Part shown: positions 1-11,712 of the stretch, in pieces | Layout of the letters: each line of letters begins with the position of its first letter | Numbering within the stretch: the first letter of the stretch is position 1 | Assembly (NCBI GenBank): GCA_963210315.1 | Contig: OY723302.1 | Location: 1,364,001-1,428,000 of the forward strand | From: Rhynchopus euleeides | Lineage: Eukaryota; Euglenozoa; Diplonemea; Diplonemida; Diplonemidae | Reading direction: 5' to 3' | Length of the DNA: 64,000 bases | Notes under the pieces: model-generated | Seen by the model: the letters and a program-made list of their open reading frames with translations, nothing else | Told to the model about the DNA's origin: nothing | Database searches by the model: none | Made by a program: the position numbers and the translations under genes

Positions 1-1
1 G

Positions 2-265
2 GAACCCACAAACCTGGGTGGCCTCACGGATGTGAGGTTGGAAATGCTCCGGGAGACAGCCGATGGCGCCTCAACGCCACAGGCTATCGTTGCCGGCTTG
101 GTGCCCATATGGTGCAAGATGAGCGGCGGAATCCGCGAACTTCGGGAACTATCAGGTAGTTTGAACGCTGAAGACTGCCCCGCCAGGCTGAATGGGAGTC
201 ACAACGCGATGAGGAACAAGGATCAGCAGCGCCCTTTGCGGCAAACACAGGGCAGCTCTCCCTGA
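2..265 (+). CDS. Possible 3' end of a gene cut by the window edge
   Basis: The frame is open from the first bases to a TGA at 263-265 (about 87 codons). The residue mix looks protein-like, with stretches such as ADGASTPQAIVAGLV and GGIRELRELSGSLN. No domain is recognised, and no start is visible because the window begins inside the frame. The rest of the left flank is non-coding. It could also be a chance open frame in GC-rich DNA. Confidence 0.25.
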   Translation, partial: EPTNLGGLTDVRLEMLRETADGASTPQAIVAGLVPIWCKMSGGIRELRELSGSLNAEDCPARLNGSHNAMRNKDQQRPLRQTQGSSP

Positions 266-1194
266 GCAGCTGGGAATGAAACGGGACGGAACTAACGAGC
301 AGCAGCGAAAATATTGCAGAGCACCAGTAACCACAACGAGTCCATGACACAAGTGGAACTGCAGACACGGGGCAGCCAAGAAACCGACGCAGTCGCAGGA
401 GACCACCTCCACTGTCAGAACGAGCAGAACTGAGAGACACTCAATGGGATGGAGCGGAATCACTGGAACGGGGACACACTGATGGCACACAGGACAGACA
501 GACAGAAGTCAGAGTGAAACGGTTGTACAAAGGGCTCGGCTTTACCGACGTCCTTGGAAAAATTTTTGGGGTGTTTTTGGGAGAAAAACCGGGCAACCTG
601 GGCCCTTTGGGACCACACAGGCCAGGAAAGGCCAAAATTTTCGATTTTTTTCGGAAATTTTTCGGTTTTTCAGAGTGTGGCAGTCCGCAGATACAGATTT
701 TCGGGTCGGAAAAAAAAATTTTTTTTCGACCCAAAAAAATCGGATTTTTTCGGGGAGGGTCTCCGGTGGCCCCCCCTGGATTTCCTGTTTTTTCCCGATT
801 TTTCCTGATTTTCGGATTTTGCTCGAAATTTGCCCTTGTGTCAACCAGTGGCAAAACTTTCGGAAAATCGGGAAAAATCCGCCCTGACTGGGAGAAAGGG
901 TAGGGCTGGTTGGGTTGGCGGAGTTGGGCGGATGGGCGAAACGGAAAAATCGACGAGGTCGCAGCGTCAGGGCGTTCTGGGCTGGCTGGTGGTGGTTGGG
1001 ACAAGACCGACGAGATTAGAAGCGGCACTGGTAGACGGGTTTTGAGGCCCCCCGCCCCCAGGTTCCCCCTGCCCACCTGGACGGACCCAAGTGCCTCACA
1101 CCGGATCTCTCCCCACCCGGTGGTCCACCTGACGGATACGCGGGAAAAAAAAAAAAAAAAAGAAAAATCAGGAAAATCCGGAGTACCGGACACC
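266..1194. other. Gene-free stretch with A/T homopolymer inverted repeats
   Basis: I see no gene. Around 700-740 a GGTCGG-A(n) segment faces T(n)-CGACCC, giving an AT-rich hairpin. The surrounding text is rich in TTTTCGG/CCGAAAA motifs. Open frames here overlap on both strands and are compositionally biased, so none is called. Confidence 0.5.
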
Positions 1195-1560
1195 CTCCTA
1201 ATACTTGCATGACAAGTAAAATACTTGCATGCAAGTAAAATACATGTATTTTACTTGCATGCAAGTATTTTACTTGTCATGCAAGTATTTTACATGTATA
1301 ATACTTGCATGACAAGTATTATACATGTAAAATACATGTAAATGCATGGAATATACATGTAAAATACATGTATATCAAGTAAAAATACATGTATAATAGT
1401 TGACATGCAACTATTATACATGTATTTTTACTTGATATACATGTATTTTACATGTATATTTCAGGCATATACATGTATTATACATGTATAATAGTTGACA
1501 TGCAAGTATTATACATGTATAATACATGTAAAAATCAGTATTTTTACATGTAAAATTTAC
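1195..1560. repeat. AT-rich array of nested palindromes (TACTTGCATGCAAGTA / TACATGTA)
   Basis: About 360 bp consist almost only of variants of the palindromes ACTTGCATGCAAGT and TACATGTA in direct and inverted order, interspersed with TTTTACTTG or CAAGTAAAA. The block is far more AT-rich than its surroundings. Nearly every sub-segment can pair with another, so the whole block can form cruciforms. No coding potential is seen. It ends just before a C15 run near 1590. Confidence 0.85.
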
Positions 1561-4316
1561 AAGATCCCACCGTGGTTGCTTTACATCGCCCCCCCCCCCC
1601 CCCTTCCCCTGATGTTTTAGTCGCACAGGCAAGACTGTCTTACCCGGTTTGATTAGTTTGGCCAACACGTGTGCCTGGAATGGCGCGTCACTCGCGGTTT
1701 TTTGTGTTTCACATCATCCAGCTCTAGTATGGTTTTTTTTAGTTGTATTTTTGTTTATCGTTCAGAGGACCAAGTCCAGGGAGGCTTCACAAAAGCCCCG
1801 GTACCACAGCTTTTGTCGGGGGGGGAGGGGGGTAGCCTGCCGTCGGGGAGTTTCAGGGGTTCTTTCTTCTTCTCGAAAAAGAGCCTTTACTTACCCCCTC
1901 TCCCCCTTCTATTTCACTACCCCCCCCCCTTTCATCACAGACTACATTGCCGGCATCGCCATCACCAATTTACCAACAAAGTTCAGATCATGACCCCCCC
2001 TCCCTCACAAAACAAACAGATTTTCTTACCTATCACCCCCCCCCCTTCACAGCAAAAAAATGCAAATCGAACTGGCTTACTCTCCTGGACCACCAACCAT
2101 TATCCACCCTGTCTGCCTGTTCACACCGTCGCCATCCCCCTACACACACACACCATCACTGTGCATCATATCTTGGCCAGCACAGTGTGCCCCATTTCCG
2201 TCGGACCTGCTCGGCGTTATGCATGCTTGTGCCTGTGTAGCGTGGCCCGCGTTTTTTGAAATGGGACTAAACCCTGTGCGGATTCCGGCCCTGTTGTCGT
2301 GTGTGTCTTCATGTACGTGTTACTTTCAGCGAAAAGCTTTTCTTTGCCACAATCATCCAATCCTTTCCTGAGGGACGTACCCCTCAGGGCAGCTTACTTT
2401 ATCCGTGTGACCCGGCAGCGATTTTATTGCTGTCTTCATATGGGCCGCACTGCAAGGGGGGGGGGGGGGCGGGGTAGCCCCCCACCCTGGCGCGATACGC
2501 GAGGGACGGTTGGCGAAACCGTGTGGGGAGGGAGGGAGATCACGTCGCGTGGTGTGGGAGTGGGGTGGCGGGCCCGGCTCGCACGTTGTGAAGCTCGCTA
2601 AGACATCCGGACATCCAGAAATGTCCGGGGCGGACATTTCTGGATGTCCGGATGTCCGGGCGGACATGTCCGGGCGGGAAATTCGGGAAATGTCCGGGGG
2701 GGGGGGGGGGGGGTCAAAATTGGACCCGGACATCCGGACACCCGGATTTCCGGGTCCGGGCATGTCCGCCCTGTCCGCCCTGAAATCGCCTAAGGGGCCG
2801 GGGGAAATCCAGGAAATTCGGGAAATCCAGGAATATGAAGAATCCTCCTTAGCGCGGATAAAAATACTTGAGGCGGCTCGCATTCAAAATCATGAGGGGT
2901 TGTTTCTTTCAAAGAAACACCCCCTCATGACCAACCAGTGTGGCCAGAAGAATGTGGAAGAGCGCCCCTTTCCCCCCCCCCCCCCTCTCTCTCGCCGGGG
3001 GTGGGGTGGGGTGGGGTGGGGGGCCAGCATGCTCTTCTTTTCAGGACATTGCGCCCTCTGAATACGCGGAAAAAAAAGGCAAAACACCATCTCTACATGT
3101 CTGCAACCTATTCGTTTCCCCCCACCCTCACCCCCTCTCACACCCCCGTTCCATTCTTTCTCCTGCTGACAACAAAAAGTGAATTTGTTTCTGATTCACG
3201 CACACACAATACACCAAAAACTCCTCTCCCCCCACCCCTCCTCTCTCTCTCTCTCTCTCTCTCCCTGCATCGTGCATTCGCTTATGTTTTACGCAACATG
3301 TCGACGTTTGCTGATAATGCCTCCATCCTTCTTCCCTCCGCTCCTTCCCCATCTCTGCCTTGTGAATGCGCAGAGCGGGGGTCGGGGGGGGGGTCGGCAA
3401 AAAAAAGTGCTGCCCGAAAAAAGCAGACAGATGAACTTCGGGGTACGGTATGCCTCACAGCGGGGCAGAAAAAAATCAGAAGGGTAAGGGGCGTCAATGG
3501 GACAGATCAAGCTTGCTTGTGATTGTCGGCACCAAAAAAACAGTCTAAAACAAAATCAATGAGGAAACGATCATAAAGCACACACCGGCCGCCATGTTTT
3601 TTTGGGAAAATTGTGTGTGTGCTGCAAAATAACCGGTCGAGGCGAGAGAAAGAGGGGGTGGGATGGGATGGGATGGGGCGGGGGTCAAATCGTCCCCTCC
3701 TCCCCTCCCCTCCCTCCCGCCCCCCCTCTCTCTCTCACCCCCCGGATCGCCCCCCACCCCCCCCGTCCATGCAGAGTAGATGGGCTGGTACCTTTTCAAG
3801 AACAAGGAAACTTTGCAGCTCTGATGGACTCTGGCTGCAAGATATTCCAAAGCAAAGGAAACTTTATTGCTGTTTTGAGAAGAAAACCCCCCGAATGGAC
3901 ACAGCACAGGCCGAGTATCACTGGATCTCGGACACAGCCTGCATAACGAGTGGAGGGGGATTAGATCAACCTTGTGTTTCCCTACGCTTCCACTTCACTC
4001 CCACCACCCACCCCCCCCTGAATAGGATCTTCTTTATTTTTGAACTCTTTTTGAACTCTTTTAATCCTCGGTGTGACAACGTGAGGAAAAACGTGAGGGG
4101 GGGGGGGGGGGGGCGACCGACACCCCCTCACTCTGACTGGCGAGCCGTGACTGGCTGTGCGACTGGTCGCGAGGGAGGGGGTAGTTCGAGGGGAGGGGGA
4201 GGGGGAGGGGGGGAACGGGGGTTAGAGGGAAATCTGACCCCTTTCACCCCCCAGGCCTCTGGCTAATTCGGGTCGAACGTTAAGTTTCTCCGTGCCGGGG
4301 GGGGGAGGGGGGGGGG
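1561..4316. other. Gene-free, homopolymer-rich intergenic DNA
   Basis: The stretch holds many C or G runs of 9-18 bases (for example near 1590, 2460, 2697, 2978, 4098 and 4300) and a (CT)n microsatellite near 3240-3262. I found no ORF with recognisable protein character and no RNA gene. It includes the GTCCGGA-rich palindrome at 2603-2655. Confidence 0.5.
2603..2655. repeat. Perfect 25-bp-arm palindrome in a GTCCGGA-rich block
   Basis: The arms at 2603-2627 and 2631-2655 are exact reverse complements separated by GGG. The neighbouring 100 bases (to about 2780) repeat the words ACATCCGG, ATGTCCGG and CGGACATG in both orientations, interrupted by a G18 run. The arms do not look like a rho-independent terminator, since no T tract follows. 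A cruciform-prone repeat or transposon relic is more likely. Confidence 0.85.
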
Positions 4317-5905
4317 GGGGCTACCCTACCCTACCCTAGGGTTGGGGCCGCCGGGGTCCCAGATTTTTTGGTAATTTCCAGGTGTGGGTAGGGGGGCCTT
4401 TTCGAATTTTTTTTTCGAGGGGTGCCCATTTTGGCGATTTGGGCCCGATTTCGAGGGTTACGGGTGACCCTAGACCCTACCCAACCCTAGGGTTGGGGTT
4501 GGGGTTAACTCCAGACCCTACCCTCACCCTAGGGTTAGGGTTAACCCTAGACCCTACCCTGGGGTTAGGGTTAACCCTATACCCTACCCAACCGTAGGGT
4601 TAGGGTGAGGGTTAACCCTACACCCTACCCAACCCTAGGGTTGGGGTTGGGGTTAACCCTAGACCCTACCCTAGGGTTAGGGTCAGGGTTAACCCTATAC
4701 CCTACCCAACCCTAGGGTTAGGGTGAGGGTTAACCCTACACCCTACCCAACCCTAGGGTTAGGGTTGGGGTTAACCCTAGACCCTACCCTAGGGTTAGGG
4801 TCAGGGTTAACCCTAGACCCAACCCTACCCTAGGGTTAGGGTTAATCCTACACCCTACCCAACCCTAGGGTTAGGGTTACTGGGGGGGGGGCAAATACAA
4901 GGGTATACTCTTCTATTCACCGTGCCAGCTTACGTAATTCAGGGTTTTCAAAAAATTGTTTTTTAGCTGAAAAGTTGTCTAGTATGCAAATACAAGAGTA
5001 TATACTCTTGTATTTGCATACTAGAAATGTGGCCTCCGGGTGGGCCCTCATGGGGCAGCGGCGCCGAAGAGACAATACGAGCGTCCTCTTGGCCTTTCCC
5101 ACCCGAGGCGACTCCCACCCGACCGTGACGACTCCAGACAGGAGGCCCACTGGCCTGGGGGAGGTCATTGGAAGTACAAAATATGATGAAAACCCCACAA
5201 AAATTCTTCAAAAGTCTAGTATGCAAATACAAGAGTATACTCTTGTATTTGCTCGGTGAACTTTTTAAAATCGCGATTTCTGGAGTACTCTTGTATTAGC
5301 ATATACCCTTGTATTTGCATATACTCTTGTATTTGCCCCCCCCCCAGTAACCCTAGACCCTACCCTAGGGTTAGGGTCAGGGTTAACCCTATACCCAACC
5401 CAACCCTACACCCAACCCTACCCTAGGGTTAGGGTTAGGGTTAACCCTAGACCCAACCCAACCCTAGGGTTAGGGTTGGGGTTAACCCTATACCCTACCC
5501 AACCCTAGGGTTAGGGTCAGGGTTAACCCTAGACCCAACCCAACCCTAGGGTTAGGGTTAGGGTTAACCCTATACCCAACCCAACCCTAGGGTTAGGGTA
5601 GGGTCTAGGGTCAACCCTGACCCTAACCCGAGGGTTGGGTAGGGTCTAGGGTTAACCCTGACCCTAACCCTAGGGTTAGGGTAGGGTCTAGGGTCAACCC
5701 TAACCCTATCCCTAGGGTTGGGTCAAGGGTTAACCCTGACCCTAACCCTAGGGTTGGGTAGGGTCTAGGGTCAACCCTGACCCTTACCCTAGGGTTGGGT
5801 AGGGTCTGGGGTCAACCCTGACCCTAACCCTTGGGTTGGGTTGGGTCTAGGATCAACCCTGGCCCTGACCCCTGGGTTGGGTAGGGTCGTGTTGGGTCGG
5901 GTTAT
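4317..5905. repeat. Degenerate interstitial telomere-like repeats (TTAGGG/CCCTAA type)
   Basis: Nearly the whole stretch is built from CCCTA/TAGGG words arranged as alternating palindromic modules: CCCTACCC, then CCTAGGG, then TTAGGGTTAACCCTA. Variants include TAGGGT, TGGGGT, TCAGGG and ACCCTATACCC. Both strands' telomere motifs occur in alternation, unlike a functional array, which keeps one orientation. A repeated head-to-head fusion or a mutated subtelomeric satellite would look like this. Interrupted at 4880-5345 by a foreign inverted-repeat block. Confidence 0.85.
4880..5345. mobile_element. Inverted-repeat insert within the telomere-like tract
   Basis: The block is bounded by TTACT-G(9-10)-CAAATACAAGGGTATA on the left and its approximate complement TATTTG-C(10)-AGTAA on the right. 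Inside are further palindromes built from GTATGCAAATACAAGAGTATA (around 4980-5030 and 5215-5255). A unique, GC-rich core lies at about 5031-5165. The flanking telomere-like repeats are continuous on both sides, so this reads as an insertion. I see no clear target duplication and no transposase. Confidence 0.55.
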
Positions 5906-5966
5906 GGGTACCCAACCCTCACCCTAGGGTAGGGTTGGGTCGGGTTGTGGGTACCCCCGACGTGCT

Positions 5967-6048
5967 GTAGGGTAGGGTAGGGTAGGGTAGGGTAGGGTAG
6001 GGTAGGGTAGGGTAGGGTAGGGTAGGGTAGGGTAGGGTAGGGTAGGGC
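5967..6048 (+). repeat. Perfect pentanucleotide tract (TAGGG)n
   Basis: About 16 uninterrupted TAGGG units follow the degenerate telomere-like tract and run into a C21 homopolymer. Unlike the preceding region it is homogeneous and in one orientation. That suggests recent slippage expansion from a telomere-like seed. Confidence 0.9.
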
Positions 6049-8342
6049 CCCCCCCCCCCCCCCCCCCTCCGGCCCAACGTTAAGTCCGGCCCCAGAATTA
6101 GCCAGAGGCCTGTCACCCCCCCCCCCCCCTCCCTTTTTTTCCTTTCCTGATTTCCTGGTCCACCCCACCACCCCCCCCCCTCTCCCCCCATTTGCATTTT
6201 TTTCCTACTTTGCTTCCTAAGAAAGGTCTCTAAAAGACTTTGACGCAGCATACTCCTCGGGCATTGGGGATCCAAGGGGGTGCTCCCCCTGTGCGGGATA
6301 TTCCTGCGCTTCCCCCCGGCCCCGCTTTTTCCCTCATCAGAAGCAAACCCTTTATCCCCTCCTCTTTGTATTTTCAGCGCGATTCATTTGTTTTTTTTGG
6401 CAGCGTTTGGTACATCCCTCTCTCTCCTGTTGATACAATGCAGAATTAAAATCTTTAAATTTGACGAGAGGGTACACCCCTGGTGTAGTTCATTCAAAAG
6501 GCCTTCTCTCCGAGGTGCCTCGCCAGGGGACATGCAGGGGTTTGACGGCTAGAAGTCGTTCAAATCTCAGGGCATCGGCTCCTCACTTCACCGGGAGCAG
6601 TATCACGAGACAACGGCAAAAAAAAAGTTCAAAAAAATTGTTCAATCTCTCTCACGATATCTTGATAATGATTGCGGTGTTGTTATAATATTGTTGCGGC
6701 ACATTTCCTCGCCCGATAACGACGACCCTACTCCCCCACGCCCCCAACACCACCCCACACATCCTGGCGCTGCCGTCCCAGGTTAAGCTGCTCTGTGACA
6801 CAGGGGATGTGCGGAAGGAACACACTTTTTTGTTGTAATCTCCTCAAAAACAAGTCTGAGCTAGACGGGCATTGGAAGGCCACGAGGGGGATTTATTGTG
6901 TGTCCGGGTGTGTCGGCAGGGCGGGTCTGAAGGAAAGATGGCCTCGTGTGGATGTGGCCCCGATCCATGTGGCTTCGTGGGGGAGCAAATCATCGCAGTG
7001 CAGACTCCACACTCAATGCGATTTTCAGATGGTTTAGGATGAATTGTGATGGCGAACCATCTGTGGTCCGCCCAAATCGACTTGGTGTGTATAAGCGATC
7101 CGGCTTCGCGTGGTGGATTTGAGCTCCCTCAGGATCAGTGTGTGGAGGGCAGGGGGGAGAGAGGTTGTCACGAAAACCATGCACGTCGTTTTGAGCATTT
7201 TTTTGTGTGCATTTGTAATCCACGTCGACGCGGTGCCTTTTTGTTTTTTTTTCAAAACGCCAAGGATGGGTTTTTGGCCGAGGGATTGAGGCTGCCACAC
7301 CCTGTCCCCACTCCCCATCCCCCCTTTCGTTGGGCAACACAACAAACGAGTTCTAAAAGAAGCCCATCGCACGTCAAGAACGTTTTGTTTTTACCCCCCC
7401 CCCCCACAGACACATATGCAACGCACGTCGTCGGTATTGTGTGTCACCTGATGTCTCCACACAATATCTCCACCATCAAGGATACTATGTGTCAGGAGCA
7501 TCACGTTGGTACCTCGATTGACTGTGTTTGCTTCGCAACCTCACCACCCCTCCCCCCCATATTCTTCCATTGTTTTTTTGCTCGAACCGAACACCCGATA
7601 AAAAAATGATGCGATTTTTTGATGCAGTTCTGTGTTTGGGGCACACACGCATCACTACAACGCCACTTTGGTGTACCTGTACCATTCCCTGATGTTGAAT
7701 CGAACCAAACAGAATGACGTGGCGGGCACTGGCTGGTCGTCTTTGTGCATCATCCTTAGGAAAATTACAGCAAAACTTCGGCACAGTGTCAGTGGTGATT
7801 TCACGACAGTAGCACACCCTGCATCGCCAGTGAGGGTGTTCTGCAGAGCCTGCTCTGTGCGACCTGCGGGAAACAAACCAGGATTTACGTGTGCGTTGCC
7901 ATCAGCGACCGTTTCCACCGGTGGATGGTGGGTGCGTCCCTTCGCAGAGGCAACCGCACGTATTTGGTCAAAAGGGGTAGTGTCTGGCGCTTCTGTCTGT
8001 TCTCAGGAACAGAAAAATCACACTCATCGTATGTGGCACAATCTGATGCCCAGGGTGTTCTGCGTTCGAAGAACACAAACTGTCGTTGCTACCTTCTCTC
8101 TTGAGATTCACTCGGTTGCATTAGTTTCTCCTTATTTTTTTTTTTGCCGAGAAACAGCCAAAGAAAAGAGCCCCGGGTTGTCCCGCAAAATGAGAAAGCC
8201 TGAAGGGGAATGGATCCACAGTTGTGGACAGGATGGGGACGTCAGCGGTTGCGCTTGCGAAGACAGCGCAGAACCCACACCCTGGCGTGGGGGGTGCGCT
8301 GTCTTTAGCTGCGGTGGGTTGGGAGAGGGTGGGGGCGGGCGA
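6049..8342. other. No gene seen
   Basis: The sequence is mixed, with C runs at 6050, 6117 and 7396. Small open frames exist on both strands (for instance about 7046-7609 and 7632-8340), but none shows a domain, consistent codon bias or a plausible start. No RNA gene was recognised. Confidence 0.45.
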
Positions 8343-8349
8343 GTTTGCC

Positions 8350-9544
8350 CAGGGGATAAGATAGGTCTGGTTTTCCGGTTTTCAAAACCAGGGTTTCCCG
8401 GTTCCCGGTTTTCTGGAAAAAAAAAAAAAGGTCGATCTCATTTTTGGCGGTTTTTTTTGTGACTTTGGGACAGTAAAACAGTCAGAAAAAACGCCATAAA
8501 AAAATAGAAAGTGACCCCATCGTGATCCGCACAGAGCTCAAATAGTCCAAAGAAGGCAGAGAAGCGGAGAAGAAAAAATGGACCTAGCGGGTGGCCCGGT
8601 GGGGCCCGGTGGGTGGTGATGCCCTCGTCATGCAGGCCTCTTCTGTTTTGAAGGTGCACACATGGTGGACTCCAGCCACCCTAGCGAGTGTCTAAGAGGG
8701 AGTCTAAGACTGCAGTCTGTACTGGAGACGGGAGTCTATTTTCCAGCTAATTTACGACTCCCGCTAGTTGAGACTCATGGGAGACACACGGTGTACTCCA
8801 GCGGAGGTAGGGTAACCTCCGCTGGAGTTCACCGTGTCGTCTGCCTCTGTGCAGCGTCACTCGGTGCCATCGAATACATGGCGACAGCCCACCAACTCGA
8901 GACAGATCTGCTTGTCTGGAGGGCTGAGACGAGAACACGAACGACTTTCAAGCAATCTTGAAGGTCGCCAAGCCTATTGGGGGCAACTAACAGATGAGAT
9001 TTGTTTGTTGCCTGTCGTCACAGCTAGGTGCCCATTTCCTCGATAACGGAATGTGTGCAGAGATCTCGTGGACCCTTTGGCCATTCTGTCGTGCACCCAC
9101 TCCACCCACAACGCACACCTGTCACGAGTGGTCGCTCCCCCGTCCTCCTCCACCCTGAAGGTTGAACCCTCAAGGACCAGTGATCTCCTGCTGGCCGGGC
9201 TGCGATACAGCGAAGCCTTCCTACTTACAAGCGAATCCAGACTGTAGGGAACAGATGATCACTACCGTGGCCTCCGGCGGCTGGGGGGCTCCGCCCCCCA
9301 GACCCCCCTGCGTAAAAAAATTGCACCAGACCGGTTTTTTGGCCGAGAGTCCAAACTTTCAAAGCAGCTGCTGCGCCTGCCCCACCAAGCAGCCTCAGTA
9401 CGACAGGACGCGCGCAGGCACCGGGCCTTCTCAGATTCTGGGAGGGTTTGCGCGGGTCGCGCGCGCCGAAGGCGCGCGCGAAAAATTTTCAAAACCAGAA
9501 AAACCGGAAAACGGCGCCAGAAAAAAAGTCTATCTTATACCCTG
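8350..9544. mobile_element. hAT-like non-autonomous transposon, family A copy 1
   Basis: The element starts CAGGGGATAAGATAG and ends CTATCTTATACCCTG, imperfect terminal inverted repeats of about 15 bp. GTTTGCC flanks it on both sides (8343-8349 and 9545-9551), a 7-bp duplication; the sister copy has 8 bp, so one base was probably lost here. CAG termini and 8-bp duplications are the hallmark of the hAT superfamily. No transposase is encoded. A near-perfect palindrome lies inside at 8788-8836, and the widespread CCGGCGGCTGGGGGGCTCC motif at about 9275-9305. A second copy lies at 12684-13881 in the same orientation. Confidence 0.85.
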
Positions 9545-9551
9545 GTTTGCC

Positions 9552-11033
9552 ATTTTTTAAAAAAAAAAGCTATCAGATTCATGCACCGGGGAGGGCATGA
9601 AGCGAAATCAGGAGAGTATGTGTGGTGTGCATGTGTGATGCATGTGTGGTGACCACGTTATGACTGTGTGTGTATCGCGGTGGCCTCTCCACTGCCGTGT
9701 ATATATGCCCAGGTCAGGTTATTTTTTCCTTCGCTACAGTTTCTGGGCCCCGTGCGGGGGCGGGGGTGTGTGTTTCTGGGTAAAAAATAAGTAAAAAAAA
9801 TCCAAAAAAAAGGGGGTCCTCGCTACGAGTCACTGTGAGTCACGAGTCGTCAGTGTTCAGCCAAACATGGCTGACTTCTCACTTTTTCTCACTCAGTCAC
9901 ACTTGGTAGCGAGGGCCCCCAAACCCTAAAAAATATATCATCGTTTTCTTCGTTTGCTTTTTTTTTCCCTTCTCTCTCACCTGAGGGGATTCCCCCTACA
10001 CCCCCCACACCCCTCCCTACCTCCACACACACACGGGGCCCGGGAGATCAACCTTTGGGGCCAATGTGTACAGACCATTCCACGCGGCCCGTGGTTCGCA
10101 GGGGGGGGGGGGGGCAGAGGAATGCACTACCCATTCTTCTTTGACCAACGGTCAGCCTCAAAAGACTGGCGGGGTGCTTGAGGGGGGGGAAGGGGTCTGC
10201 ATGAGAGGCCTTCTTCAGAGCCATGTGCCAGAGTGTGCACATTGGGGGTTGGGGTTGTATTTTTTTGTTTTTTTTTTGCATTCCACACCCGCGACAAAAA
10301 AATTTAAAAGAGAGGGCTTGCAATGTGCGGTGGCGGTGGACGCCGCTTTGTGTGTTTGGGAGTGTTCCATTATAAAAAGCCGGCGATGGCGCTGCACCCC
10401 CGCACCCCCCCCCCCCTATGCAGCTGAGCTGCATAGCGGCCCTCGTGCGCCACCTCCGAAGGTCTTGAATGGAATTGTTGGCAAACAAACTCAAGAATCC
10501 GTGCAGTCAGAAGAACCCGGCGCTCCCCACCCACCCCCTCAGCGAGAGGGGAGGGGGGGGGGGGCTGCAAAAAAAGAGCGCGGTCAAGATTCGTCCAAAA
10601 TCGTTCAAGAAAATGTGTCACACCTGACACAGTTTGGGCACGGAGTGAAGCCCATCCCCCCACCCGATCTATCACTTTCTATCCTGTCACGTGAAGGCAA
10701 ATTGTTGAGTGTGTGTGTGTGTGTGTGTGTGTCGATCAGCTGTTGAGTGGTGTTGAGCGTGTGTGTCGTGAAGGCCTTTGTGTCGTTCACAGCTCACTGT
10801 CGTTTTGTGTTTTGTGTTGTGTCAGTTGGCGGTCGCCATCTGGGATCAGACTCAGGCATGTAGCTTGGGGGGTCCAGCTGGTCTCGAGACCAGCAGTTGC
10901 CTATGTTGCTGGTCTGGGGGAAAAAAAAAAAAAAAGTATAAATCCGGGAACAGGCGTGTATCTATTTCACGGAATGAAAATAGGAATTTGGGGAAAAAAT
11001 ATTTTTTTGCACTATTTTTTTTTGCACTTTTTT
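9552..11033. other. No gene seen; contains a small MITE at 9812-9920
   Basis: Apart from the short element at 9812-9920, I see a C/G-run-rich spacer, a (GT)n stretch at about 10708-10732 and a GGTCTCGAGACC palindrome near 10881. No ORF is convincing. Confidence 0.45.
9812..9920. mobile_element. Small MITE, GGGGGCC family copy 1
   Basis: A 109-bp segment begins GGGGGTCCTCGCTAC and ends GTAGCGAGGGCCCCC. The interior holds GTGAGTCAC/GACTCG palindromes and AGTCAGCCATGTTTGGC-type half sites. AAA flanks it on both sides, compatible with a 3-bp target duplication. Two related elements lie at 29403-29502 and 50570-50679. It encodes nothing. Confidence 0.7.
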
Positions 11034-11340
11034 CCTTTGGATTTTATTGTGACCCTACTTGGTATTGGCAGAAAATTTTTATGTTCCCGGTCTTGGATGT
11101 GCTCAAACATTCAAAAGAACACATTTTCCGTGGCCAAAAAAATTTTTGCACCCGGAGGTGGGGATGGGGGTGGTGGTCACTACTTTTTTGCACCATTTTC
11201 CTTTGGGTTTTATTGTGACCCTACTTGGCATTGGCAGAATTCTTCTATGTTCCCGGTCTTGGATGTGCTCAAACAGTCAAAAGAACACATTTTCCGGGTG
11301 CAAAAAAATGTTGCACCTGGGGGGTGGAGAGGGGGGTCGG
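11034..11340 (+). repeat. Tandem duplication of about 166 bp
   Basis: A unit beginning CCTTTGGRTTTTATTGTGACC at 11034 recurs at 11200 with the same order of words: CTACTTGGYATTGGCAG, TATGTTCCCGGTCTTGG, then GTGCTCAAACA. The second copy stops near 11330. Both copies keep one frame open, but the peptide (hydrophobic, Cys-rich) matches nothing I know. Confidence 0.8.
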
Positions 11341-11387
11341 AGGGCGGTGGTGTGAGAGGCTTGCTCTCGAGCTCAAACCAACAGATG

Positions 11388-11712
11388 TTCACTACCGTGG
11401 CCTCCGGCGGCTGGGGGGCTCCGCCCCCCAGACCCCCCTGTGGCGTGTCTTTGCGCGACAATTTATCGTCCCCCCATGCGACATGTGCTATCTGTCAGTT
11501 GTGTTGTACTTGAGCGTATGCGACTATGGAGCCAGGCCAACAGACGTTCGCTACCGTGGCCTCCGGCGGCTGGGGGGCTCCGCCCCCCACACCCCCCTGT
11601 GGCATGTGCCTGGTCTTGGAGCCAAGTCCTTGCGCGTACGGGGCTGCGGCATGTCGGTTCCAGCACCCTCGCGGAAGGCTGGGCCCGAGCACTGATCTCT
11701 AAGAGACGAACC
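11388..11712 (+). repeat. Two copies of the dispersed GGCGGCTGGGGGGCTCCGCC repeat
   Basis: The words ACTACCGTGGCCTCCGGCGG and GGGGGGCTCCGCCCCCCA (a G6/C6 hairpin), followed by GACCCCCCTGTGGC, occur at about 11392-11445 and 11548-11605. The second copy continues through CAAGTCCTTGCGC, GGTTCC, CTGGGCCCGAGCACTGATCTC to about 11712. The longer form recurs at about 42255-42420 inside a hAT-like element, and the short form in both family A elements. No protein is inferred. Confidence 0.75.

Noticed and set aside
7046..8462. Two plus-strand open frames of about 190 and 275 codons
   Set aside because: They run through C and T homopolymers and into the terminal repeat of a transposon, with no domain or consistent codon use.
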